Of a DNA stretch of 64,000 nucleotides, positions 51,958-63,500 are shown one piece after another. The notes beneath the pieces are model-generated. The model did not search any database. It saw only the letters and a list, made by a program, of their open reading frames with translations, and was not told the DNA's origin. The translations under genes were made by a program, and so were the position numbers. How positions within the stretch are numbered: the stretch's first letter is position 1; the number at the start of each line of letters is the position of its first letter. The DNA is from CALKGK01 sp964649515. GTDB lineage: Bacteria > Bacteroidota > Bacteroidia > Flavobacteriales_D > Sanyastnellaceae. The stretch covers positions 42,771-106,770 of the forward strand of contig CAZYPV010000001.1 of the NCBI GenBank assembly GCA_964649515.1, given 5' to 3'.

Positions 51958-53814
51958 CTAGGCACTCAGCACCTCGTCAATTTTATCTTTTTCAACTTTC
52001 AAATTCTCAACAATGTACTGTTGTCTTGAAGGGGTATTTTTTCCCATATAGAACTCCATCAGCTCCTTCAAACTGCTGTCTTTTCCAATCAAAACGGGAT
52101 CCAAGCGGATGTTTTCACCAATAAAATGCTTGAACTCATCTGGGGAAATTTCACCGAGTCCTTTGAATCGGGTTATTTCCGGATTTTTGCCCAATTTATT
52201 CATGGCATCCACTTTCTCTTGTTCGGAATAGCAGTAAATGGTTTCCTTTTTATTTCTCACCCTAAAAAGCGGCGTTTGGAGCACGTAGAGGTGTCCGGCC
52301 TTCACCAAATCTGGAAAGAATTGAAGGAAAAAGGTAATCAACAGCAATCGAATGTGCATTCCATCCACATCCGCATCGGTGGCGACCACAACATGTTTAT
52401 ACCGTAAATTTTCAATCCCATCTTCAATGTTCAATGCGGCTTGGAGCAGGTTGAACTCTTCGTTTTCATACACCACCTTTTTGGTGAGTCCGAAACTATT
52501 CAGCGGCTTTCCTTTCAATGAGAACACGGCTTGCGAGTTCACATTTCTGGCCTTGGTGATGGAACCGGAGGCAGAGTCTCCCTCCGTAATAAAGAGCGTA
52601 CTTTTTTCAGCTTCATCCTTCTTGGAGTCGAAATGAATGCGACAGTCGCGCAGTTTTTTATTGTGAAGGTTGGCTTTCTTTGCGCGTTCCTTGGCAATCT
52701 TCTTTATTCCGGCAAGTTCTTTTCGTTCTTTTTCAGATTGTAGGATTTTCTTCTGAATGGCTTCTGCTGTCTCTGGATTTTTGTGCAAGAAATTGTCCAA
52801 CACCCTTTTCAAAAAGTCCAAAGTAAAGGCGCGCATGGAGGTGCCGTTGGGTTCCATTTCCGTGCTCCCAAGCTTGGTTTTGGTTTGGGATTCAAATACG
52901 GGTTCGATTACTTTCACGGCAATTGCTGCAACTACTCCAGATCGAATATCGACGGCGTCGTAATCTTTCTGAAAAAACTCCCGAATGACTTTCACATAAG
53001 CTTCTCGAAATGCACCTTGGTGTGTTCCCCCTTGAGTGGTGTACTGCCCATTCACAAAAGAATAATACTCTTCTCCATAAGCATGGGTGTGGGTAATGGC
53101 TACTTCAATATCGTCCTCCATCAAATGAATGATGGGATACAAGGGCTCTTGGCTGAGGTAATTGCTCAAGAGGTCTTTTAATCCTTCCTCCGAGTGGTAC
53201 TTCTCTCCATTGAAGTAGATGGTGAGTCCGGTATTCAAATAAGCATAATTCCACAACAGCCGTTCAACGTACTGCATTTTGAATTGGTAGCCTGCGAAAA
53301 TGGACGGATCAGGCGTAAAGCTGAACCGGGTTCCTCTTCGTTTTGAACTTTCAACGATGGGCGCGTCTTCGGTAAGGTTTCCTTGTTGGAAGGTGGCCGA
53401 CTTCATTTGTCCTTCTCTCACCGACTCCACAACGAAGTTGCTCGAAAGTGCGTTCACTGCTTTGGTACCTACACCGTTCAATCCCACCGATTTTTTAAAC
53501 GCTCGGGAATCGTACTTTCCTCCCGTGTTGATTTTCGAAACGCAATCAATCACCTTACCCAGTGGAATTCCTCTTCCGTAATCCCTCACCTTCACTACTC
53601 CATCTCGAATACTTACCTCGATGGTTTTCCCGTAGCCCATCACGTATTCATCAATCGAGTTGTCAATGACTTCTTTCAACAGGACGTAAATACCATCGTC
53701 TGCCGTTGAGCCATCTCCCAACTTACCAATGTACATACCAGGACGCAAGCGAATGTGCTCTTTCCAATCCAGGGAGCGTATATTGTCTTCCGTGTAATTC
53801 ACTTCATTTTCCAT
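51958..53814 (-). CDS. parE: DNA topoisomerase IV subunit B
   Basis: 618 residues from the ATG at 53814 (MENEVNYTEDNIRSLDWKEH, then IRLRPGMYIG); a further in-frame ATG at 53877 would add 21 residues with no family counterpart. The GHKL ATPase domain has EVIDNSIDEYVMGYG, YGRGIPLG and GLNGVGTKAVNALS; the Toprim domain has FITEGDSASGS and ATDADVDGMHIRLLLI. It powers the strand passage carried out by ParC. First gene of the parEC operon. Confidence 0.96.
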   Translation of the reverse strand: MENEVNYTEDNIRSLDWKEHIRLRPGMYIGKLGDGSTADDGIYVLLKEVIDNSIDEYVMGYGKTIEVSIRDGVVKVRDYGRGIPLGKVIDCVSKINTGGKYDSRAFKKSVGLNGVGTKAVNALSSNFVVESVREGQMKSATFQQGNLTEDAPIVESSKRRGTRFSFTPDPSIFAGYQFKMQYVERLLWNYAYLNTGLTIYFNGEKYHSEEGLKDLLSNYLSQEPLYPIIHLMEDDIEVAITHTHAYGEEYYSFVNGQYTTQGGTHQGAFREAYVKVIREFFQKDYDAVDIRSGVVAAIAVKVIEPVFESQTKTKLGSTEMEPNGTSMRAFTLDFLKRVLDNFLHKNPETAEAIQKKILQSEKERKELAGIKKIAKERAKKANLHNKKLRDCRIHFDSKKDEAEKSTLFITEGDSASGSITKARNVNSQAVFSLKGKPLNSFGLTKKVVYENEEFNLLQAALNIEDGIENLRYKHVVVATDADVDGMHIRLLLITFFLQFFPDLVKAGHLYVLQTPLFRVRNKKETIYCYSEQEKVDAMNKLGKNPEITRFKGLGEISPDEFKHFIGENIRLDPVLIGKDSSLKELMEFYMGKNTPSRQQYIVENLKVEKDKIDEVLSA

Positions 53815-54165
53815 AAAAACCAGGGTCCTTTCTCGCTGTGAAACTGCCGATTCGTTCTTGAATTCAGCGACCTGCAAATTAGCAAATCCCCTGTAAACAA
53901 AGGAAGTTAGGACAATTCACTTATTAACATTCGCATGAAGTTTTCCATATCAAATCAAAAAGAAATGGATTGTGCAGGAAACATTTGAAAACAAAGAACC
54001 TCGATTAGCGGCTAAGATTCTTGTTATCCAACTATGCTTTAAACTAAAAAAGTCAAAATAAGAATCCAAGATTAAAACGCGGATCGCTCAAACAAAGAAA
54101 CATTTTGTAAGATTAATCGTATCTTAACACAGCCAATAAACAAGGCACGCTTAACCAAAACCTCT
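53815..54165. other. Intergenic region, 351 bases
   Basis: AT-rich space between divergent genes. I see no RNA gene, no strong terminator and no promoter with both boxes. Confidence 0.5.
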
Positions 54166-56823
54166 ATGAAACGTTTACTAAAATCCTGCATGGCGCTAGG
54201 ACTTTTCTTGCTTTGCACCACCTCCATGAACGCTCAAATTAGTCAGGGAGGAACCCCGCTAACATGGGGCAATGACAAAATCAACTGGAACATTCCCAAT
54301 TACGAATTGGAGCCCTTTGACGTTGAAGCTTTTCTTGCTGAAGACGAAATTGTCAATGAAACAAAAGCAGCCCCCTATCGATTCGGGAAAAACTTTGATG
54401 TGTCCTTAACATTTGACAATTCAGGTCGATGGAAAACCTTGCCCAACGGAGACCGGGTATGGCTCATGAGCATTGAATCTGCAGGTGCAAAAAGCATCAA
54501 CCTTGCCTTTGATCAATTCTATCTTCAGCCTGGTTGTGAGCTTTTTATGTATTCGGAAGATCACCAGCATTTAATTGGAGCATTCACGCACAAGAACAAT
54601 GCTGCAGACGGACTCTTTGCCACTTATCCATTGCCAGGAGAGAAAATCATTTTGGAATTTTACGAACCAGCAGAACAAGCTGGAAATTCAAGCATTGAGA
54701 TCAAAACCATTACCCATGCGTATCGCGATTTGGATGTTATTGCTCGTGGCATTGGCGACTCTGGAGCATGCAATAACAATGTCATTTGTAGCGAAGGCGA
54801 TCCGTGGAGGGATGAAATCAACGCCGTTGCCATGGTTGTTGTTGGATCCAATGGAATTTGCTCTGGAGCATTGATCAACAATACCGCCAACGACGGTCAC
54901 CCCTACTTTCTCACGGCAGACCACTGCACCGGCGGTGGGGTGTCGAACTGGGTATTTCGATTCAACTGGCAAAGCACCACTTGCGTAGGTAACAATACCG
55001 ATACTTTCCAAACCATCAACGGATCAACCATGTTGGCTCAAGGTGGTTCAGCAGATTATGCCCTTCTCGAAATCAACAATGGAAACCCCATTCCCGCTTC
55101 TGCCACTCCTTATTTTGCTGGATGGGATGCTACTGGGGTCAACCCAACGTCTCAAGTAGGTATTCACCATCCTGCTGGCGACTTCAAAAAGATTTCTTTT
55201 GACGATGATGCGGCAGGAACAGCCACCTATGGCGGAGCGACCTGCTGGAGAATTTTTGATTGGGAAGATGGAACCACGGAAGGGGGTTCTTCTGGCTCTC
55301 CCATTTTCGATCAAAACAAACGCATTGTTGGTCAGCTTTACGGCGGACAAGCATCTTGCTCTTTCAACGTGAACGATTATTATGGAAAGTTTGACGTCAC
55401 TTACCCCAACGTTTGCCAATGGCTCGCCCCCGGATGCAACACCCTAGTTTTGGATGGATATGACCCTTATGCACCTTCCGCCAATTTGGACGCCCAAGCA
55501 GCGGGTGTGGTGGAGCCTTCAGGAACGTATTGTTCGAACACGGTAACTCCAGAAGTGAACATTCGAAACGCAGGAACCACCACTTTGACCTCTTTAACCA
55601 TCACGTATAATGTGGACGGTGGAAGCAATCAAGTGTTCAATTGGACCGGTTCGCTAGCGAGTGCAACAACAACTTCGGTTACCCTGCCTGCCTTGACCCT
55701 CTCTGACGGTCCGCACACCTTCAACTACACCGTTTCTTCGCCCAACGGAGGAAGTGATGAGAATGCGGGAAACAATTCAGCAAGCGCAAGCTTTAGCACT
55801 ACGTCCAATGGTGTTGACTTCAATTTTACCTTGCTTACTGACAATTATCCGGCAGAAACCACTTGGAACATTACTGACGACCAAGGAACCGTGTTATTTT
55901 CTGGCGGACCCTATGCACAAACGCAAACCACCTTCACGCTTGATGCCTGCTTACCTGCTGGTTGCTATGATCTGACCGTTTTTGATTCTTTTGGTGACGG
56001 ATTGCAATACCAAGGAGTGGTAGGAAACTACACCTTGAGCGATGATCAAGGAAATGTGCTGGTGAGCATGGTTGCCGGTGGAAATTTTGGTGCATCTGCC
56101 ACAGACCAGTTTTGTTTGACACCCTCCGGAACCCCAGGATGTACAGACAACACTGCCTGCAATTATGACGCAGCAGCAACAAATGATGATGGATCATGTG
56201 AATACACCTCTTGCGCTGGCTGTACCAATGCTAGTGCCTGCAATTACGATGCGGCAGCGACCATTGACGATGGCACTTGTCAGCTCCCCGATGGATGCAC
56301 CGACGCTGGAGCCTGCAATTACGATCCAAGCGCTTTGTGTGATGACGGAACATGTGAATTTACCTCGTGTGCAGGGTGCACCAATCCAAGCGCTTGCAAC
56401 TACAACGCCAGCGCTACCATTGATGATGGCTCATGTACACTTCCGAGCGTGACCTACTACCTCGACAATGATGGCGATGGGTTTGGTGATGCTGCCGTTA
56501 GTCAAACAGCATGCACCGCCCCCGCAGGATACGTGCTCGACAATACCGATTGTGACGATTCGAATTCGGACATGTATCCCAATGCACCTTCCACAGAGAC
56601 CGGAATTGACAATGATTGTAATGGAACCGTTGACCCCGATGAGCTATCTCCTTGTATGGGAGATCTCAATGGAGACGGAAACCGCAACATCAGTGATATG
56701 CTCATGATGCTCGAATTTTTCGGTTGTTCTGGAAACTGCCAAGGCGATTTGAACCAAGATCAAACCGTGAATGGAAGTGACGTTTTGATGTTCTTGACTT
56801 TCTTTGGAACATCGTGTAACTAA
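54166..56823 (+). CDS. Secreted lysyl-endopeptidase-like serine protease with Cys/Asp repeats and dockerin-like tail
   Basis: 885 residues. Signal peptide about 1-24. After a propeptide the S1 chymotrypsin-fold domain (about 200-425) has the triad His253 in FLTADHC, Asp297 in GSADYALLEI and Ser376 in GGSSGSPIF, like Achromobacter protease I. Then come a CARDB-like domain (about 440-545), a YGDG-type domain (about 548-650, YDLTVFDSFGDGLQYQG), Cys/Asp repeats (about 657-765), a MopE-like DNDGDGFGD segment (about 768-825), and a paired Asp-loop tail (GDLNGDGNRNISDMLMML and GDLNQDQTVNGSDVLMFL) ending in SCN. No type A or B T9SS tail is present. It would digest proteins outside the cell. Confidence 0.88.
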   Translation: MKRLLKSCMALGLFLLCTTSMNAQISQGGTPLTWGNDKINWNIPNYELEPFDVEAFLAEDEIVNETKAAPYRFGKNFDVSLTFDNSGRWKTLPNGDRVWLMSIESAGAKSINLAFDQFYLQPGCELFMYSEDHQHLIGAFTHKNNAADGLFATYPLPGEKIILEFYEPAEQAGNSSIEIKTITHAYRDLDVIARGIGDSGACNNNVICSEGDPWRDEINAVAMVVVGSNGICSGALINNTANDGHPYFLTADHCTGGGVSNWVFRFNWQSTTCVGNNTDTFQTINGSTMLAQGGSADYALLEINNGNPIPASATPYFAGWDATGVNPTSQVGIHHPAGDFKKISFDDDAAGTATYGGATCWRIFDWEDGTTEGGSSGSPIFDQNKRIVGQLYGGQASCSFNVNDYYGKFDVTYPNVCQWLAPGCNTLVLDGYDPYAPSANLDAQAAGVVEPSGTYCSNTVTPEVNIRNAGTTTLTSLTITYNVDGGSNQVFNWTGSLASATTTSVTLPALTLSDGPHTFNYTVSSPNGGSDENAGNNSASASFSTTSNGVDFNFTLLTDNYPAETTWNITDDQGTVLFSGGPYAQTQTTFTLDACLPAGCYDLTVFDSFGDGLQYQGVVGNYTLSDDQGNVLVSMVAGGNFGASATDQFCLTPSGTPGCTDNTACNYDAAATNDDGSCEYTSCAGCTNASACNYDAAATIDDGTCQLPDGCTDAGACNYDPSALCDDGTCEFTSCAGCTNPSACNYNASATIDDGSCTLPSVTYYLDNDGDGFGDAAVSQTACTAPAGYVLDNTDCDDSNSDMYPNAPSTETGIDNDCNGTVDPDELSPCMGDLNGDGNRNISDMLMMLEFFGCSGNCQGDLNQDQTVNGSDVLMFLTFFGTSCN

Positions 56824-56833
56824 AATTATTGAC

Positions 56834-56872
56834 GAGAAGAGGTCTGCTCAGAACAGGCCTCTTCTCTTTTTC
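56834..56872 (+). terminator. Intrinsic terminator after the serine protease gene
   Basis: A GAGAAGAGG/CCTCTTCTC stem extended by an inner CTG/CAG pairing, followed by a T-rich run. It separates the two protease genes, so they are not necessarily one transcript. Confidence 0.8.
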
Positions 56873-56904
56873 TTTTGAACGGACTTTAACCCAACTAATT
56901 TCTT

Positions 56905-59900
56905 ATGAAGACATTCTATTTACTCTGCCTTTTTGCAATCGGAATGATTTCAATGAACGGCCAACAAATGTGGAATGATTGTGCTGAACCCACATTGGAT
57001 TTGAACTACATCAAGCCACAAAAGGCGCGTTATTTGCTAGCCGACTTCAATCAAATCAAATCTCAATTGAGCGAAGTTCCACATGAAGACGAAGTACCTG
57101 TCGTTCAAAGTGATTTTGTTTTCATGCTCCCTCATCCCGATGGAACGTATCAAGCATTTAAGCTTGTTGAAGCTCCAATTATGGAAGATGGTCTGGCAGC
57201 GAAATACCCTGAATTGCGCTCTTTTTTAGGACAGGGAATTGACGACCCGAGTGCCCGACTCCGTTGCAACATCACTCACAAAGGATTTCATGCAATGGTC
57301 ATGAGTAATGAGGGAACATGGTTCATCGATCCCTATTCCATGATCAACAGCGATTATTACCTCGCCTATACTCGATCTTCTTTTTACGCAACCAACACCA
57401 AGAGTTTTGTTGAAGGAGCAATTGAACCCTCAACAGAGTTCAACATCAATAAAGATCAGTTGGACCAACAATTGGAAATCAATCGCAAAGGAAAAAAGGG
57501 AAAGAAAGTCCTTAACATGGGCTTTAACATGGCAAAAACCCCTAGCGGTACTCAATTGAGAACCTATCGATTGGCACTCGCAGGAACCGGGGAGTATACC
57601 GCCTTTCACGGAGGAACAGTAGCTGATGGCTTAGCCGCGATGGCCACCTCCATGACCCGTGTTAATGGCGTTTATGAAAGTGAATTTGCCATCCGAATGA
57701 TCATTGTAGCCAACAACGATCTTATCGTTTATACGAATGGTGCTACCGACCCTTATACCAATGGAAATGGAGCTACCATGTTGAACCAAAACCAAACGAC
57801 TTGCGATAACATTATTGGTTCTGCGAATTATGATATTGGACACGTTTACTCCACTGGAGGAGGAGGAATTGCCCAGTTGAACTCTCCTTGTGGCTCTGGA
57901 AAAGCCAGAGGCGTTACGGGACAAGGAGCTCCTGTTGGCGACCCGTTCGACATCGACTATGTTTGTCATGAAATGGGCCACCAATTTGGTGGAAATCACA
58001 CACAGAACAACTCGTGTAACCGTTCCAGTGGTGCCGCTTTTGAGCCGGGTTCTGCTTCAACCATCATGGGATATGCAGGAATTTGTCCGCCCAACCTCCA
58101 AACCAATAGCGACGACTATTTCCACAACCACAGTTACAACGAGATCATCAATTTCTCTCAAAATGGAAATGGAAACACCTGCGCAGTGCTCACTCCTACA
58201 GGAAATACACCCCCAACCGTAGAAGCGGGTCCGAGCGGATATGTCATCCCCATCTCAACCCCGTTTGAGCTCACTGCCGTTGGAAATGATCCCGATGGAG
58301 ACATCCTCACTTACACATGGGAGCAGTATGACTTGGGTCCGGCAACCACCGACATCAACAACCCAACCGGCAATCAACCCATTTTCCGATCGTGGAAAGG
58401 CACCGTTGACCCCACCCGTGTGTTCCCTAGGATTACAGACCTCGTGAACAATACCACAGCCGTGGGCGAAGTGCTTCCAAATTATTCGAGAAACATGAAC
58501 TTTCGATGCACCGTACGCGACAACCGTGCAGGTGGTGGAGGGGTTAATGACGACCAAATGAGCATGTCTGTTACCGACCAAGCAGGCCCATTCCTTGTTA
58601 CCTTCCCGAACACGGGAGTTACCTTCCCGGGAAATGCCGTTCAAACCATCACTTGGGACGTTGCTGGAACCAATGCTGCACCTGTGAATTGTGCAAATGT
58701 TGATATCTACCTTTCAACAGACGGTGGTTTGACCTACCCCACCCTCCTACTCGCAGGCACTCCAAACGATGGATCGCAAGCGGTATTCATCCCAGCGGGA
58801 GAAACAAGTACTGCTCGAATCAAAGTAAAATCTTCGAATAACGTCTTTTTCGACATCAGCAATACCAACTTCACCATTGGTCCGGCAGTAGGTGCAAACG
58901 ACAACGACGCGGCAGTATTGGGGATTGCTTCTCCCAGTGGAGATTATTGTGGAGATGATTTTGACCTCGTATTCACCATCGCCAACCAAGGAGCATTGAA
59001 TCTAACAAGTTTGAATATTCAGTACATTTTAGATGGTGCTCCAGGAATAAGCATCCCGTGGAGTGGAAATTTAAATCCTGGCCAAACAGATGAAATTACA
59101 GTAGCCGGACTCAGTGCTCCAACAGGCGCTCACAGCTTAGAAATTGTACTTAGCCTTCCTAACGGAGTAAGTGATGACAACGCGACGAACAACACATCAA
59201 GCACCACCTTCACCACCATTTCCAACGCTTCTAACCTCACCTTCACATTCTTGACCGATTGTTGGGGAGAAGAAAGCAGTTGGATTTTAGCTGATGACCA
59301 AGGAACTACCATTCAGAGTGTTAGTAGCGGCACCTTAGCAGATCAAACAGTTTTTACTTATGATTTTTGTTTGGCTGATGGATGTTATGATGTGACCATC
59401 GGAGATACCTACGGTGATGGATTGAACGGAACCGCTTTCAATTGTTCCATTGACGGAAACTACTCTTTAGTGGATGATGAAGGAACGGTGCTCTTCCAAA
59501 TGGGAGTTGCTGATTTTGGGAATCAAGTTATTGAGAGCTTTTGTGTGAGTTCTGCAGGACCAGGATGTACTGACCCAAGCGCTTGTAATTTTGACAACAC
59601 CGCTACAACTGATGACGGTTCATGTGAATTTACCTCGTGCGCCGGATGTACTAACCCTGCCGCCTGCAACTTCGACGCCACCGCAACCATTGACGATGGT
59701 TCTTGTGATCTACCGGATGGTTGTACTGATGCAGGAGCTTGCAACTTTGATCCATCCGCAAGTTGTGATGATGGATCTTGTGAATTCATCTCGTGTGCAG
59801 GATGTACCAACGCCAGCGCGTGTAATTTCGATCCTTCGGCGACCATTGACGATGGTTCTTGTGATCTACCGGATGGTTGTACCGATTCAGGAGCTTGCAA

Positions 59901-60596
59901 CTTTGATCCATCCGCAAGTTGTGATGATGGAAGCTGCGAATATACCTCGTGTGCAGGATGTACCAACGCCAGCGCGTGTAATTTCGATCCTTCGGCGACC
60001 ATTGACGATGGTTCTTGTGATCTACCGGATGGTTGTACCGATTCAGGAGCGTGCAACTTTGATCCATTCGCAAGTTGTGATGATGGATCTTGTGAATTCA
60101 TCTCGTGTGCAGGATGTACCAATNNNNNNNNNNNNNNNNNNNNNNNNNNNNNNNNNNNNNNNNNNNNNNNNNNNNNNNNNNNNNNNNNNNNNNNNNNNNN
60201 NNNNNNNNNNNNNNNNNNNNNNNCGCAAGTTGTGATGATGGATCTTGTGAATTCATCTCGTGTGCAGGATGTACCAATCCGGCAGCATGTAACTTTGATC
60301 CAACAGCTTCCGTAGATGATGGAACCTGTAACCTTCCCGATGGCTGTACCGATGACACAGCCTGCAACTACGACCCCAACGCGACTTGTGATGATGGATC
60401 TTGTGAATTCGATTCATGCAACACCTGTTTTGCCGACTTCAACAACGATAGCAACGTGAATGCCACGGATCTTTTGGTGATGATTGGTGAATATGGTTGC
60501 AGCAATGCTTGCACGACTGACCTCAATGAGGACGGATTTGTGAACGGAGCTGATTTGCTTTTACTCTTGGGTGTATTTGGCACTCAATGCAACTGA
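56905..60596 (+). CDS. Secreted metzincin metalloprotease with Cys/Asp tandem repeats, interrupted by an assembly gap
   Basis: About 1230 residues if the gap is bridged. Signal peptide about 1-20; propeptide to about 200. The catalytic domain (about 215-430) has HEMGHQFGGNH at 355-365, the HExxHxxGxxH zinc motif, and the Met-turn STIMGYAG, as in reprolysin-like M12B/M72 peptidases. Ig/cadherin-like domains (about 434-660), a CARDB-like domain (about 665-770) and a YGDG domain (about 775-880) follow, then Cys/Asp repeats and a dockerin-like tail (DFNNDSNVNATDLLVMI, DLNEDGFVNGADLLLLL) ending in QCN. The frame before the gap differs from the frame after it, but both encode the same repeats, so the shift comes from the 100-N placeholder, not a mutation. 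Confidence 0.88.
59566..60413 (+). repeat. Tandem Cys/Asp-rich repeats, 52 residues (156 bases) per double unit
   Basis: Alternating modules of 27 and 25 residues, each opening CT(D/N)xxACNFDPxAxxDDGSC. The 156-base double unit is nearly identical at the DNA level between about 59720 and 60123 (for example starts at 59874 and 60030), indicating recent duplication or gene conversion. Four Cys per pair and the DDG Asp cluster suggest disulfide-braced, calcium-loop-like stalk domains. Related but more diverged copies occur in the neighbouring genes at about 56137-56450, 63538-63600 and 63945-64000. Confidence 0.9.
60124..60223. other. Assembly gap of 100 N inside tandem repeats
   Basis: The last 55 bases before the gap (60069-60123) and the first 55 after it (60224-60278) are identical. 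That is what a de Bruijn graph with k=55 leaves at an unresolved loop. From the repeat period the true gap should be 101 bases or 101 plus a multiple of 156. Confidence 0.95.
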
Positions 60597-60599
60597 TAA

Positions 60600-63500
60600 A
60601 TGATGATTAAAAACAACTGGAGCTGGATGCTCTTTGTGCTCTGTGCACTCTTCTCAACAACAACGACAGGACAATCTGGTGAACACTGGAGCAGTTTAAT
60701 GAACGATGAAGAAGTCAACTTCTACGATGCTCAATCTTCATTCGAGAATTATTGGGAATCACATGAAGTGGAAAAGGGCAAAGGCTTCAAACAGTTTAAA
60801 CGATGGGAATGGTTCATGGAACCGAGGGTTTATCCTTCTGGTGATCGGATCAAAGCAGATGCAACTTGGGAAGCCATGGCGGATGAAAGAAGACTCCGCC
60901 AAAGCAATGCAGATCGGATGTCTGGAATTTGGTCTTACGACGGGAATATCGACGTTCCTTCCAATGGCGGTGGAGCGGGAAGGATCAACAATGTGCGCAT
61001 CGACCCAAACGATCCCAACACCTTCTATGCGTGTGCGCCAGGTGGAGGTTTGTGGAAGACAACAAATCAAGGTGCCTCTTGGTCGCTTTTGAATACGGAT
61101 GAACTCTCCAGCATTGGTGTGAGTGATGTGGCCATTGACCCAAACAATTCTCAGATTCTTTACATGGCAACTGGAGACGGAGATGCGGGCGATACGTATT
61201 CTTTGGGTGTGCTGAAGTCGGTAGACGGCGGATTAACTTGGAATCCAAGCGGTTTAAGCTGGGCGGTAAATCAAACCCGAAGAACCTCCCGAATCATCAT
61301 CGACCCGAACAATTCCAATACACTCCTGGCTGCGACAAGCAATGGTGTTTATCGTACGACAGATGCGGGTGCCAACTGGTCGCAAATCATCTCAGGAAAT
61401 TTCAAAGACATCATTTGGAAACCCGGAGACAGCCAAGTGGTTTACGCTGCGGGCAATAACTCCCAATTCCATAAATCAACAAACAATGGGGCCAGCTTTA
61501 CTCAAATCACAAACGGATTGCCCAGCAGTGGTGTTAGCCGACTAGCTATAGCCGCAAGCATTGATGCTCCCAACACCGTTTATGTTGTAGCAGGAAATTC
61601 TGCTGATCAAGGCTTTTACGGCCTTTACCGATCTACAGACGAAGGTAATAGCTTCACGACACAAGCCACTTCTCCCAACTTACTGGGCTGGTCGATTGAT
61701 GGTAATGATTCTGGCGGACAAGCGTGGTATGATCTTACCATTGCAGTTGATCCTAACGACGCTGATGTGGTTTATGTTGGCGGCGTGAACGTTTGGAAAT
61801 CGACTGACGGAGGGAGCACTTGGAACCTCAATGCACACTGGTATGGTGGCGGAGGAGCACCTTATGTGCATGCCGATAATCACGGCTTTAATTTCATCGG
61901 CAACACCTCTACCCTGCTCATTGGAGGTGATGGTGGTGTATTTATTAGCAACGCCAATGGAAGCGATTATACCGACATCTCGTCCAACCTTGAAATAGCT
62001 CAAATTTACCGACTTGGGGTTTCTCAAACGAACACCAACAGAGTCATCAGCGGATGGCAAGACAACGGAACCAACCTCAAAAACGGACTCAATTGGTCTA
62101 GAGTTATTGGGGGCGATGGTTTTGAAAGCATTGTTGATCACAGCAACGCCAACATCATGTATGGAGCACTTTATTATGGAGCCATTTCAAAATCGACCAA
62201 CGGCGGAGGAAGTTTTAGCACCATCGTTAATTCCAACGGCACTGGAGTGAATGAATCTGGGGCGTGGCTAACACCCTACATCATGGACCCCAACGATCCC
62301 AACGTTCTTTTTGTAGGGAAATCAACCGTTTACAAAAGTACCAATGGCGGCGGTTCGTGGACTGCAATGGGAAACATTCCTGGTGGAAACATCAATGGTT
62401 TGGCCGTTGCACCTTCCAACCAAGACATCCTCTATACGTCAAAAGGAGCCAATTTATACAAAACCACCGACGGAAATACCTTCACGGCTTTGAGCGGTTA
62501 TCCCAACCAATACATTACCTATATCGCAGTGCATCCCACAGATCCCAATCGCGTGTGGATTACCTTGTCTGGATACACCAACAATCAAAAAATTTACACG
62601 AGTATCGACGGTGGAGCGACGTGGACCAACTATTCTGACGGATTGCCCAACATTCCAGCCAATTGCGTGGTTTACACCAATGGAAGTAATGATGCGCTTT
62701 ACCTCGGAACGGATGCTGGCGTTTATTATCGAGATGCCACTTTTGCTGCATGGCAACCTTACAAAGATGGAATGCCGAACGTTGTTGTTACCGAACTCGA
62801 AATTCAATACGCATCGAACTCACTTGTAGCCGCAACCTACGGCAGAGGACAATGGAAAGCTCCACTGTTTTCTTTGCCAAGCGACGATGCTTCCATCGTG
62901 AGCATCAACTCCCCAGTGGGAACTATTTGTGAGACGAGCATTAGTCCGACCGTTACCTTGGGTAATTTTGGAGAGAACAATCTGACATCAGCCACCATCC
63001 AATACAACGTAACAGGAGGGGCAACAAATACCTATTCTTGGACTGGAAACCTAGCCACGGGAGAAACTGAAGAAATCTCACTGCCAAATTTTGACGAAGG
63101 CACAGGCAATTTCACTTTTGAAGCAGTTCTAACTGATGTAAACGGACTCGGTTTGGATGGCAATGCTCTAAATGATGCAGGATCTAGCGAGTATTTTGTC
63201 ACTGGCGGAACCAACTTCCTCACTTTGAATTTAACCACGGATTGCTGGGCAAGCGAAACCTCTTATGATATTGTTAATGACAATGGCGAGGTAGTATTTT
63301 CGGGAGCCGGCTATGAAAATTATGTGAGCTATGCGATACCGGTTTGTTTGGCCGACGGATGCTATACATTGAACATCAACGATAGTTACGGTGATGGGAT
63401 GTCGGGAAGCGGTTGTACCTCTGAAGGCAGCTATTCCCTTGTAGATGAGAATGGTATCGTCTTAGCAGAAATGCAGACATCTAGCTTTGGCAACCTTGAA

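Noticed and set aside
59523..60122. Long open frame on the minus strand rich in Pro, Ser and Gln
   Set aside because: It is the antisense shadow of the 156-base repeats; stop codons are missing only because the repeat lacks them in that frame.
59520..60600. Two overlapping genes or a frameshift mutation in the metalloprotease
   Set aside because: Both frames encode the same Cys/Asp repeat and the switch occurs exactly at the N run, so the placeholder length explains it.
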